Positions 1-6,093 of a DNA stretch of 7,553 nt are shown one piece after another. Under the pieces are notes generated by a model. It saw only the letters and a program-made list of their open reading frames with translations. It did not search any database and had not been told where the DNA came from. Every line of letters begins with the position of its first letter. Positions within the stretch are counted from its first letter, which is position 1. Source of the DNA: an uncultured Porphyromonadaceae bacterium (GTDB taxonomy: Bacteria > Bacteroidota > Bacteroidia > Bacteroidales > Muribaculaceae); NCBI GenBank assembly GCA_947174225.1, contig CAMWIF010000120.1, positions 1 through 7,553 of the forward strand, given 5' to 3'. The position numbers and the translations under genes were made by a program.

Positions 1-38
1 TTCTTGACCAGCATATCTTTATTATCTAACTTATCCAT
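1..38 (-). CDS. 5' end of an unidentified gene leaving the window
   Basis: Reading the minus strand from 38 gives an ATG followed by eleven more sense codons (MDKLDNKDMLVK) running off the left edge. The sequence just upstream contains GAGGAAT about 5 bases before the ATG, which could be a ribosome binding site. The peptide is hydrophilic, so there is no signal peptide. Too little is visible to assign a family. It would be transcribed divergently from the DUF3237 gene at 378. No TAnnTTTG element was found on this strand upstream of it. Confidence 0.4.
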   Translation of the reverse strand, partial: MDKLDNKDMLVK

Positions 39-179
39 AATTCCTCATTTAGAATAGTTAATAAAAGGAGGGACCCGGTCAAAAGAAGTAGAACCGCGCT
101 ACCCGTAAAACTCACACTCTATTACAACAATTGTCATCCCCCAAAATCCCCCGGTCAAATTAAAAATTATGTTAACAAC

Positions 180-196
180 TCTGATAGCCTATCAGA
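180..196. promoter_or_regulatory. 17-bp dyad, possible operator
   Basis: TCTGATAG-C-CTATCAGA is a perfect inverted repeat with 8-base arms around one central base. The tight centre is too small for an RNA hairpin loop, so a site for a dimeric DNA-binding protein is more likely. It lies about 75 bases upstream of the -7 element at 272-279. Which regulator would bind is unknown. The only basis is the symmetry. Confidence 0.35.
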
Positions 197-271
197 CGAA
201 AGCTGATGATGCTATAAAATTTTTTCGTACTGGATAGATAGGAGAACATAAGTTAATCACGGATTTTTATG

Positions 272-279
272 TAAATTTG
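272..279 (+). promoter_or_regulatory. Bacteroides -7 promoter element for the DUF3237 gene
   Basis: TAAATTTG matches the TAnnTTTG consensus of the primary Bacteroides sigma factor. No good TTTG -33 element sits 19-21 bases upstream, so the promoter may be weak or activator-dependent. Transcription would begin near 285 and give a leader of roughly 90 bases containing the hairpin at 290-331. No second promoter is evident before 912, so the DUF3237 gene and the TPR regulator may share this transcript. Confidence 0.45.
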
Positions 280-289
280 CTGCTTCTAA

Positions 290-331
290 GAGATTTTGAT
301 GCGATTGGGTATTTAGTGCAATTGAAATCTT
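290..331 (+). promoter_or_regulatory. leader RNA hairpin upstream of the DUF3237 gene
   Basis: AGATTTTGAT (291-300) pairs with ATTGAAATCT (321-330) over ten positions, two of them G-U wobbles. The stem is extended inward by GC (301-302) with GC (318-319) after a single-base bulge, and by a G-U pair at 290/331. The loop is about 15 bases. It lies just after the predicted transcript start and about 45 bases before the ATG. No T-run follows, so it is not a plain terminator. It could stabilise the mRNA or be a regulatory leader. Confidence 0.4.
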
Positions 332-377
332 ATTGCGAATAAGAACTCAGTATATCAGTATAATAGAGATAGTGATT

Positions 378-866
378 ATGATTAGAAGACTGGTTATCGG
401 TAGTTTATTGTATGGCAGTGCGGTGATGGCTGATTATGCGTATGGTCAGACACCGGAACTGCGACATGTGTTTGACATCAGAGCGGAGATTACCGCTGCA
501 CTTAATTTGGGAAAGGTACCTTATGGTGAACGTGTGGTAATTCCGATTACAGGTGGGCAGGTCACGGGTGAGGTAAATGGAAAGATCTTGTCCGGAGGTG
601 CCGACTATCAGATTGTAGACACCGTGCAGAAACGCACCGAACTGAAAGCTATTTATACCATAATGGCTGACGATTCCACACTGATAAACGTAGTCAATGA
701 GGGAATCAACTGCTATTCACCGGGTGATTATTACTTTATGACTACCCCCAAGTTTGAGTGCGACCAGAACAGCCCCTATGCTTGGCTAAACGATAGGATA
801 TTCGTATGTCAGCCTGTTGGGTTTGAAGAGGGCGCTATAGTTCTCAGGGTTTGGGAAGTAAAGTAA
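378..866 (+). CDS. exported DUF3237 (UPF0311-like) protein
   Basis: A 162-residue protein with the family hallmarks of DUF3237: PYGERVVIPITGG (residues about 48-60), GGADYQ (73-78), an acidic-residue-rich middle strand (IMADDST), YYFMTTPKFE (about 118-127) and YAWLN (134-138). The family forms a small beta-barrel fold; its biochemical role is unknown to me and no catalytic residues can be named. The N-terminus (MIRRLVIGSLLYGSAV...) looks like a Sec signal peptide with probable cleavage near AYG/Q at residue 23, so the mature protein is probably periplasmic or outside. That is unusual, since most family members I know of are described as cytosolic. I chose ATG 378 over the in-frame TTG at 333 because the TTG adds a tail that spoils the signal peptide. 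Length is normal for the family. The TPR regulator follows 45 bases downstream, suggesting cotranscription. Confidence 0.85.
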   Translation: MIRRLVIGSLLYGSAVMADYAYGQTPELRHVFDIRAEITAALNLGKVPYGERVVIPITGGQVTGEVNGKILSGGADYQIVDTVQKRTELKAIYTIMADDSTLINVVNEGINCYSPGDYYFMTTPKFECDQNSPYAWLNDRIFVCQPVGFEEGAIVLRVWEVK

Positions 867-894
867 TAGTGTGGGATTAGAGATTAGCATAAAC

Positions 895-900
895 AAGGAG
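895..900 (+). promoter_or_regulatory. ribosome binding site of the TPR regulator
   Basis: AAGGAG is a strong Shine-Dalgarno match, uncommon in this window. It sits 11 bases before ATG 912 and 5 bases before an in-frame TTG at 906. I favour ATG 912 because it is a normal start codon, though either gives nearly the same protein. Confidence 0.5.
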
Positions 901-911
901 ATATATTGTCG

Positions 912-2465
912 ATGATGAGATTATATATGGTTAGTATTGTAAAGACTGCTTTTATAAAGACTGCTTTGATGCTATCAGCCGGTCTATTTATGTGCGGATG
1001 CGAAGATGGCGATAATTTGTCTGATGCAGCTTCTCTTCGGCAATATGCACTTGATTGTTTAAGTAAGGGTAAGACCTATGTCTCAGAAGAGGGCTTTGAC
1101 AATGCTATAAGCTATTATGAAGGAGAGCGAGATACGGTTGCAGTGTTGGAAATGTGTCAGCTTGCCGCTATCAGGATGCGCTGGTTGAATCAGCAGGATT
1201 CTGCCGCTGCTTATCTGAAAAAGGCGTTGGGTTATGCCACTCGCCACACTTCCCCTAATGCCAGTGATCTCTATATTGAATTGGCAAATCTCTACGCCCA
1301 CCCGTTACTTCCCAAAGACTATACGAAAACTATCGAATACTCCAAATGTGCTATTGGATTGGAGGATGATATTGAAAAGAAGGGTAGAGCCTTGCACGAT
1401 ATTGGTGTGTCATATGCTTTCTTAGAAAGAAGCGATTCATCGAAAATATACTTGGAGAGGGCTTTAGCCTTGACTACACCGGACAATCCTGACTATACAC
1501 AGTTTGCACTCAACTATGCTAACCACCCTGCGGCCGACCCGAAGAAAGCTATCAAATACCTCGATGGAATAAAGGGGGAAGTCTTGGGAAAATATATTAC
1601 ATTGGGCTTCATCTACTTTAATCAGCATCAGCCGGATTCGGCTAAGGTATATCTGGAGCGGTCGCAAAAACTATTTGACAAAAGTCCTGACAGCTATTCC
1701 ATCAATACCTATAATAACCTTCGGCTATTGAAAGGTTATGTAGATTATTCCCGTTATGGACGCGCCTTCCCGGACGAGGGTACGGAGCGAAATGACTCCA
1801 TTAATCAAAGACTGCTACTGAATCAGAAGATAGAGATTGAGAGGAGAGAACGTAACGCGAGACTTCAAATGCGTCTGCTGGAGAGTGAAGCCAACCGACA
1901 GAGAGTATGGATTGGATGTCTTATAGGGTTGTTGGTTATATTTACCGGATCGGTAGGAATCTATTTCTACAATAAGAGGCGATATTTAAAAATTCGTAGG
2001 GAGTTGGATGCTTTACGCCTTGCTCAGATTGAGCAGGAGGCACTTTCAGCCAGCCGGCCCTATTCCGATTCTTCTGCCAACGTTGAGGATACGTCTGCCT
2101 CCTTCGACATCATAAGGCGTAGGGCAGAGGCGTGTGTGGCTCTTTTCCGTGAAACAGGTTTAATAGAGATTATCCAAAAAGGAGAGGTTGCCTATTCTGC
2201 CGACGGCTCCTATCTGGCAATTAAGGATAGAAAAATGGTGCAGCAGTCGTTGTTAGAATGTTTCTCTGATTTCATACTTGACCTGAAGATGGATTGTGGA
2301 AAGTTGTCGATGGACGACATAATCACCTCCTTATTGTCGCTTATCTGTTTCTCAAATGCTGCGATAGCCTCCTGTATCGGGGCAACCGACGGAGCTGTGA
2401 GGACAAGAAAGAGCCGCTTGAGAGGTAAATTGTCAAAAGAGATGACAGAATTGTTAAATATGTGA
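912..2465 (+). CDS. TPR membrane regulator with C-terminal HTH
   Basis: A 517-residue protein with four regions. Residues 1-30 are a signal-anchor or lipoprotein signal ending MCGC, so Cys30 (or Cys28) may be lipidated. About 60-260 are tetratricopeptide-like helices, including repeats near GVSYAFLERSDSSKIYLERA and GFIYFNQHQPDSAKVYLE. About 295-330 is a charged coiled coil, followed by a membrane helix at about 332-353 (VWIGCLIGLLVIFTGSVGIY) with positive residues just after it. The cytoplasmic tail ends in a helix-turn-helix-like segment at about 464-517 containing IASCIGATDGAVRTRKSRLR. This architecture is known for Bacteroidetes one-component regulators (DUF6377-like TPR/HTH proteins): the TPR part senses in the periplasm and the tail acts on DNA. 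I infer that it controls the barrel gene 151 bases downstream, and possibly its own operon. The ligand is unknown. Confidence 0.8.
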   Translation: MMRLYMVSIVKTAFIKTALMLSAGLFMCGCEDGDNLSDAASLRQYALDCLSKGKTYVSEEGFDNAISYYEGERDTVAVLEMCQLAAIRMRWLNQQDSAAAYLKKALGYATRHTSPNASDLYIELANLYAHPLLPKDYTKTIEYSKCAIGLEDDIEKKGRALHDIGVSYAFLERSDSSKIYLERALALTTPDNPDYTQFALNYANHPAADPKKAIKYLDGIKGEVLGKYITLGFIYFNQHQPDSAKVYLERSQKLFDKSPDSYSINTYNNLRLLKGYVDYSRYGRAFPDEGTERNDSINQRLLLNQKIEIERRERNARLQMRLLESEANRQRVWIGCLIGLLVIFTGSVGIYFYNKRRYLKIRRELDALRLAQIEQEALSASRPYSDSSANVEDTSASFDIIRRRAEACVALFRETGLIEIIQKGEVAYSADGSYLAIKDRKMVQQSLLECFSDFILDLKMDCGKLSMDDIITSLLSLICFSNAAIASCIGATDGAVRTRKSRLRGKLSKEMTELLNM

Positions 2466-2499
2466 TATACATTTAATTACCCTATGGTTGAAACAATGC

Positions 2500-2548
2500 T
2501 GTAACGTTACCGGACATTGGTTTTAATCTTCGAGATGCGGTTGTAACG
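2500..2548. promoter_or_regulatory. possible activator sites upstream of the barrel gene
   Basis: A perfect 10-base palindrome GTAACGTTAC lies at 2501-2510, and its half TGTAACG (2500-2506) recurs as TGTAACG at 2542-2548. The two copies are 42 bases apart, close to four helical turns, so they face the same side of the DNA. They lie 20 to 65 bases upstream of the -33 box, as expected for an activator. The adjacent TPR/HTH regulator is the obvious candidate. This is inference from sequence symmetry only. Confidence 0.35.
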
Positions 2549-2567
2549 AAGGTGAAACGCTGGATAG

Positions 2568-2598
2568 TTTGAGCGGGCAGTCTCATAGCTTAATTTTG
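2568..2598 (+). promoter_or_regulatory. Bacteroides-type promoter of the barrel gene
   Basis: TTTG at 2568-2571 and TAATTTTG (TAnnTTTG) at 2591-2598 are separated by exactly 19 bases, an ideal match to the Bacteroides primary sigma consensus. Transcription should start near 2604, leaving a leader of only about 12 bases before ATG 2617. The promoter overlaps the in-frame TTG at 2569, which rules that codon out as the start. Confidence 0.75.
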
Positions 2599-2616
2599 CG
2601 GAAAAATTTTAAGCAT

Positions 2617-4872
2617 ATGAAGCAATCCGTAATTTTATTTTTGATGATGCTTATTTATGGCACATCCTTTGCCGCGTTGTCCACAGACACTATAAGGCAG
2701 CCGATGGATTCAGTTAATAGCTTACCTCCTATGGACTCGGTAGGAAAAGGGCAAACATTGGATGAACTGTTGGTTAGGTCTTATAACTCCTTTTACAAAT
2801 TAACCAAAGGTGGTGTCTTGGTTGATGTTGCAGGGACACCTCTAAGTGAGGTAGGCACATGTTTCGATCTTTTGGCACAATTACCCGGTATACGTTCAGA
2901 CGAGGGTAGTATCGAAGTGTTCGGTAAAGGTGTGCCACAAATATATATCAATGGCAGGAAGATGATTGATGCTTCGGAGTTACATAGGCTGACATCATCC
3001 GAGATTAGGAATGTAGAGGTAATCAGCAATCCGGGGGCTAAATATGGAGCCGAAGTGGGTGCTGTTATATTGATAAGAACTGTAAGTAAAAGAGGCGATG
3101 GCCTGAGCGGATCTGTTCAGGCTACGGGACGGTTGGCACGATATTTTTCACAAGCTGAAAATGTGGCGTTTAATTATAGGTATGGTGGATTAGACGTGTT
3201 CGCTTCTGGCAATCTCGACTGTGCGCGGCTATACCAGAAGCAGAGCAACACAATGTCTATTGCTGCGGATGAAGGATTATGTAATGTTATATCAAAGATT
3301 GGAATTTATCCGAAAAATACAACCTGTCTTGCCAACTTCGGTGTGAATTGGGAGATAAATGCTAACCATTCCCTTGGAGTGAGATATGAGTATTCAGTGC
3401 CACTTTATGGTAAATCATATTGGAATACGGATGAGCAGGTACATTTGAATGATAACTATTTGTCAAAGACTGAATATGATACACATTGGGATACCCATAG
3501 ATTACCCACCAATTCTTTGAATTTCTATTATTCCGGAAAAATTAAGGCAGTTAAGTTGAATATCTCTAACGATTTCTACTCACGACATAATAGAACCATT
3601 CAGCTGATTGAAGAGAGAGATTTTTTGCCGGTTAATCATATAAATCCGTTCCGGGGAATATGCCGGGTAGCTGAGAGAGATGAGGCAAAGATAATCCGGA
3701 GTGACAATAAGGTATTAAGCAGATTGTTTGCGTCAAAGGGAGTAGGCGAATGGGAGTTTAAGGGTAATTCATTTGAATTCGGATATGAGGTAACGTCTAC
3801 AGACAGGAGGGATAGCTTCATCCATGATAGTGGGGGAGAGGCATGGTTGCCTGATGCCGACGACAGGATTCGGGAAACGACCTGTGCAGGGTTCCTGTCA
3901 GCGTCCGTGCCGGTGGGCAAAGTGGAGTTCTCTGCCGGACTGCGTTATGAACACACAGTTTCAGACTATTATCAGAACGGTGTTCTAATGCCGTTACAGA
4001 GCCGGAAGTACAGCAGATGGTATCCTAACTTCGACTTCACCTTTCCCATTGGCAAGGCAAATTTCACCTTTTACTATACCGCCAAGACAAAACGGCCCCT
4101 TTACAGTCAACTCAGCAGCGGCATCCAGTATGACGACAGATTTTTGTATGAGGTGGGCAATCCACTCCTCGTATCGGAGATGATACACGACTTTGCACTT
4201 GTCGGAGTTTACAGATGGGGGTATTTCAATGTGAGATACCAATATGACAAGAATGCCATTCTGAGTGTGATAGAGCCTTTTGAGAAGGGTTCTTCGCCCG
4301 TGAATATGATGTCTTACCGCAACTTTCACCACCTATCCAAGTACAGCGCAACTCTGTCACTCTCCCCCAAGATTGGAATCTGGTCCCCCAGGGCAAGGCT
4401 CAACCTTATGGGGCAGGTGCTTACTATACCCTCTATGGAGCGGATGGTTGGAATGCACTCGATGGTTCAGGAATTTGGGAGAACATCTGTGGCAGGGGAG
4501 AGGTCGATGTGCAACCCATTACTGTTTTGGAGCCTCTATAACAGCCTTACCTTGAAAAAGGGCTTGACTCTGACCTTTGACATCACTGGAAGGACAAGGG
4601 GCGATATGGACGTGGTGACTCTGAAGCCCTCGTGGCAGATTAACCTCGGAATAACCAAGACATTGAAGAGCTGGCACCTCCAACTTCAAGCCACCGACAT
4701 CTTCAAGACTGCCCGCAACTCAATGATAAGCTACGGCAGCAGTATGACCCTCGACAAATGGAACTACAGCGACACCCGGTCCTTTCGCCTGATAATCCGC
4801 TACACCTTCAACACCGCCTCAAGTAAATACAAAGGCAAGACTGCCGGCCAGGCAGAACGCCAACGCCTCTGA
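2617..4872 (+). CDS. TonB-dependent-receptor-like outer-membrane barrel
   Basis: A 751-residue outer-membrane protein. Residues 1 to about 20 are a Sec signal peptide (MKQSVILFLMMLIYGTSFAA). There is no N-terminal carboxypeptidase-like domain. A TonB-box-like DELLVRS (about 49-55) leads into a plug domain (about 65-155) with the familiar FDLLAQLPGI, IEVFGKGVPQIYINGR and VEVISNPGAKYGAEVGAVI segments. The rest is a transmembrane barrel of the 'outer membrane beta-barrel family' type (OMP_b-brl_3), with many aromatic strands. The end, RYTFNTASSKYKGKTAGQAERQRL broken as RYTFNTASSKYKG and KTAGQAERQRL, is the usual tail of this family, so the gene is complete. It probably imports or binds a nutrient with TonB/ExbB energy; the substrate is not readable. 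Third-position G/C rises in the last ~350 codons. ATG 2617 fits the signal peptide and lies just after the promoter. Confidence 0.88.
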   Translation: MKQSVILFLMMLIYGTSFAALSTDTIRQPMDSVNSLPPMDSVGKGQTLDELLVRSYNSFYKLTKGGVLVDVAGTPLSEVGTCFDLLAQLPGIRSDEGSIEVFGKGVPQIYINGRKMIDASELHRLTSSEIRNVEVISNPGAKYGAEVGAVILIRTVSKRGDGLSGSVQATGRLARYFSQAENVAFNYRYGGLDVFASGNLDCARLYQKQSNTMSIAADEGLCNVISKIGIYPKNTTCLANFGVNWEINANHSLGVRYEYSVPLYGKSYWNTDEQVHLNDNYLSKTEYDTHWDTHRLPTNSLNFYYSGKIKAVKLNISNDFYSRHNRTIQLIEERDFLPVNHINPFRGICRVAERDEAKIIRSDNKVLSRLFASKGVGEWEFKGNSFEFGYEVTSTDRRDSFIHDSGGEAWLPDADDRIRETTCAGFLSASVPVGKVEFSAGLRYEHTVSDYYQNGVLMPLQSRKYSRWYPNFDFTFPIGKANFTFYYTAKTKRPLYSQLSSGIQYDDRFLYEVGNPLLVSEMIHDFALVGVYRWGYFNVRYQYDKNAILSVIEPFEKGSSPVNMMSYRNFHHLSKYSATLSLSPKIGIWSPRARLNLMGQVLTIPSMERMVGMHSMVQEFGRTSVAGERSMCNPLLFWSLYNSLTLKKGLTLTFDITGRTRGDMDVVTLKPSWQINLGITKTLKSWHLQLQATDIFKTARNSMISYGSSMTLDKWNYSDTRSFRLIIRYTFNTASSKYKGKTAGQAERQRL

Positions 4873-4888
4873 ATCACAGATTCTTTCT

Positions 4889-4969
4889 GCCAATCCCTTA
4901 GGTGTCAATGTCGGCACAGGACACGGACAGAGACGTGAATGGGAGGTTGGTGCAAGAATGTCTATTTAA
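4889..4969 (+). pseudogene. possible C-terminal remnant of another outer-membrane protein
   Basis: Just after the barrel gene, in a different frame, lies a stretch ending in a TAA at 4967-4969. Its peptide (ANPLGVNVGTGHGQ, then RREWEVGARMSI) looks like the last strand of an outer-membrane barrel, with alternating hydrophobic residues and a hydrophobic final residue. There is no start codon or ribosome binding site of its own. It could be the tail of a deleted barrel gene, or simply chance in a convergent intergenic region. No clear terminator is present between 4872 and 4995. Confidence 0.25.
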
Positions 4970-4994
4970 AACAGTAAAGCTTTAGATATATAGA

Positions 4995-5726
4995 TTATAG
5001 CGTTGTTATTAGATTCACTTCTATTCCAATTATATAATAATGCGGAATATATTTAAGGATCTTAGAAGACATGTCCGGGTCTATCTCATTCTCTCCGCAA
5101 AATCTGTGGAAGCCAAAATCCTTATCATACCAGAATGAACCGTACAAGACAAGCGGAATAAACTGACCGGTTTTTAATTCCTGAGTTTTAAAAGGTTTAG
5201 GAAGATATAGATAAAGTTTCTTACCATTTACGCTATCGTTGTTTTTATATTGCGGTAGCATTTGCAAACGAGCACTACTCGATCCCATATTCTCAACTTC
5301 CATCAAAATCGGCCTGATTGAGTCATTGACAATTGGGGTAAAACCTACCATAACCTTTTGAGCCATATGATATATGCCTCTATCCGGGTCAGCCATCTCT
5401 TCCGGTTTGGTATTTTCCTGATCCTCCTCAGGATATTCACTTAGAAGATCCATATTTTGGTAAGTGGGATACCTTCCAAGAACATTATCTCTTATCTCTT
5501 GCCTGTACTTATACTCCTTGATTTTAAAGGTTATATTATATTGTCCATTCGACAGTGACGAGATGTCAAAAGGAAATGCTTCATATCCACTTGCGGTAAG
5601 TAAAGAGAGATAATCCGAAGAAGTGGCTTCCAATGGTTTTATAACTTTTGTGTTGTCTGACTGACCGAACATTGACATACATACGCACATGCAAATTGTC
5701 AAAAGACAAAGAATCCTATTTTTCAT
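4995..5726 (-). CDS. DUF5041-like exported protein
   Basis: A 243-residue protein with a signal peptide (residues 1 to about 21, MKNRILCLLTICMCVCMSMFG, cut before QSDN). The mature part matches what I know of the Bacteroides DUF5041 family: VIKPLEATSSDYLSLL, GYEAFPFDIS, ADPDRGIYHMAQK, VENMGSSSARL, then FIPLVLYGSFWYDKDFGFHR, FCGENEIDPDM and IPHYYIIGIEV near the end. The function of the family is unknown. Length is typical. It starts inside the last codons of the decayed Crp-like remnant (5716-5814), and no TAnnTTTG element lies just upstream, so it may be read from the toxin promoter at 6590-6597. It converges with the barrel gene. The four Cys residues in the signal peptide do not form a clear lipobox before the QSDN site. 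Confidence 0.75.
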   Translation of the reverse strand: MKNRILCLLTICMCVCMSMFGQSDNTKVIKPLEATSSDYLSLLTASGYEAFPFDISSLSNGQYNITFKIKEYKYRQEIRDNVLGRYPTYQNMDLLSEYPEEDQENTKPEEMADPDRGIYHMAQKVMVGFTPIVNDSIRPILMEVENMGSSSARLQMLPQYKNNDSVNGKKLYLYLPKPFKTQELKTGQFIPLVLYGSFWYDKDFGFHRFCGENEIDPDMSSKILKYIPHYYIIGIEVNLITTL

Positions 5727-5814
5727 ATTTAGTATGTTTTAATTTTCGTCGGCAACCGTCAATCAGTATCGAGAGAATAATCCTTCCTCTATACTCATTG
5801 AAGGTTGTATTCAT
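5716..5814 (-). pseudogene. N-terminal remnant of a Crp/Fnr-like gene
   Basis: An ATG at 5814, 12 bases after the antitoxin stop, opens a short frame MNTTFNEYRGRIILSILIDG, then CRRKLK and a few more residues to TAG at 5716-5718. Residues 1-24 align without gaps to the start of the Crp-like protein encoded at 6878-7429 (MNTVFNEYNNKVDLSALFDY then CREK): 14 of 24 match, including MNT, FNEY, the spaced L-S and D, and C-R. The spacer from antitoxin stop to ATG is also 12 bases in both places. The cyclic-nucleotide-type domain and HTH are gone, and the DUF5041 gene occupies the site. It is therefore a decayed paralogue; the short frame may still be translated by coupling, but with no evident role. 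Confidence 0.7.
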
Positions 5815-5826
5815 AACTGAGATATG

Positions 5827-6093
5827 CTATCCTACCGTTATAATCGGCTGACCGAAGAATGAGGACAGCATGGCGAGGGTAGCAAGGGTAAAATTGTGCT
5901 GACCGCTTAACCACTTAGTTATTTCGCATGGTCGCTTACCGACAGCTCTTGCAAACTCAGCTTTCGACAGCCCTTTCTCCTGCATAAGCTCATAGATTTT
6001 ATTAGAAACAGCCATCTCCATGTCCACTTCCTTATGTATTTCATCCGGTATGGAATCTACAATACGTTTGTATTCTTCAAAAGCGGTCTTCAT
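5827..6093 (-). CDS. XRE-family antitoxin (copy 1)
   Basis: An 88-residue helix-turn-helix protein. The N-terminal 30 residues are a charged helix (MKTAFEEYKRIVDSIPDEI...). The HTH spans about 31-70: KIYELMQEKGLSKAEFARA, GKRPCEITKWLSGQHNFT, LATLAMLSSFF. The end is GQPIITVG. The size and the position after a toxin-like gene suit a HigA-type antitoxin, which would bind the toxin and repress the shared promoter. Its ATG overlaps the TGA of the upstream gene (ATGA, 6090-6093), so translation is probably coupled. It is strongly similar to the partial protein at 7442-7553 (29 of the last 36 residues identical). The dyad at 6605-6625 is its likely operator. Confidence 0.8.
   Translation of the reverse strand: MKTAFEEYKRIVDSIPDEIHKEVDMEMAVSNKIYELMQEKGLSKAEFARAVGKRPCEITKWLSGQHNFTLATLAMLSSFFGQPIITVG

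Larger units (their letters stand above)
39..377. other. divergent intergenic region
   Basis: About 340 bases with no credible protein-coding frame lie between the leftward gene at 38 and the rightward gene at 378. It holds a 10-base direct repeat (CCCGGTCAAA at 74-83 and 150-159), a 17-base dyad (180-196), a Bacteroides-type -7 element (272-279) and a leader hairpin (290-331), each listed or discussed separately. I see no tRNA or recognisable riboswitch in it. Confidence 0.6.

Noticed and set aside
333..377. Upstream TTG start for the DUF3237 gene
   Set aside because: It adds 15 residues before a good signal peptide; ATG 378 gives a normal N-terminus.
2569..2616. Upstream TTG start for the barrel gene
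   Set aside because: The codon overlaps the -33 promoter element, so it would not be on the transcript, and it would bury the signal peptide.
3636..4332. Long minus-strand open frames opposite the barrel gene
   Set aside because: They lie inside a clear coding gene, have no family features, and reflect the base bias of the opposite strand.
4871..4883. GAATC-ACA-GATTC hairpin followed by TTTC as a terminator of the barrel gene
   Set aside because: Only five pairs, overlapping the stop codon, with a broken T-run; too weak to call.
5648..5851. Plus-strand frame across the DUF5041 start and the Crp remnant
   Set aside because: It is antisense to two better-supported frames and has no plausible product.
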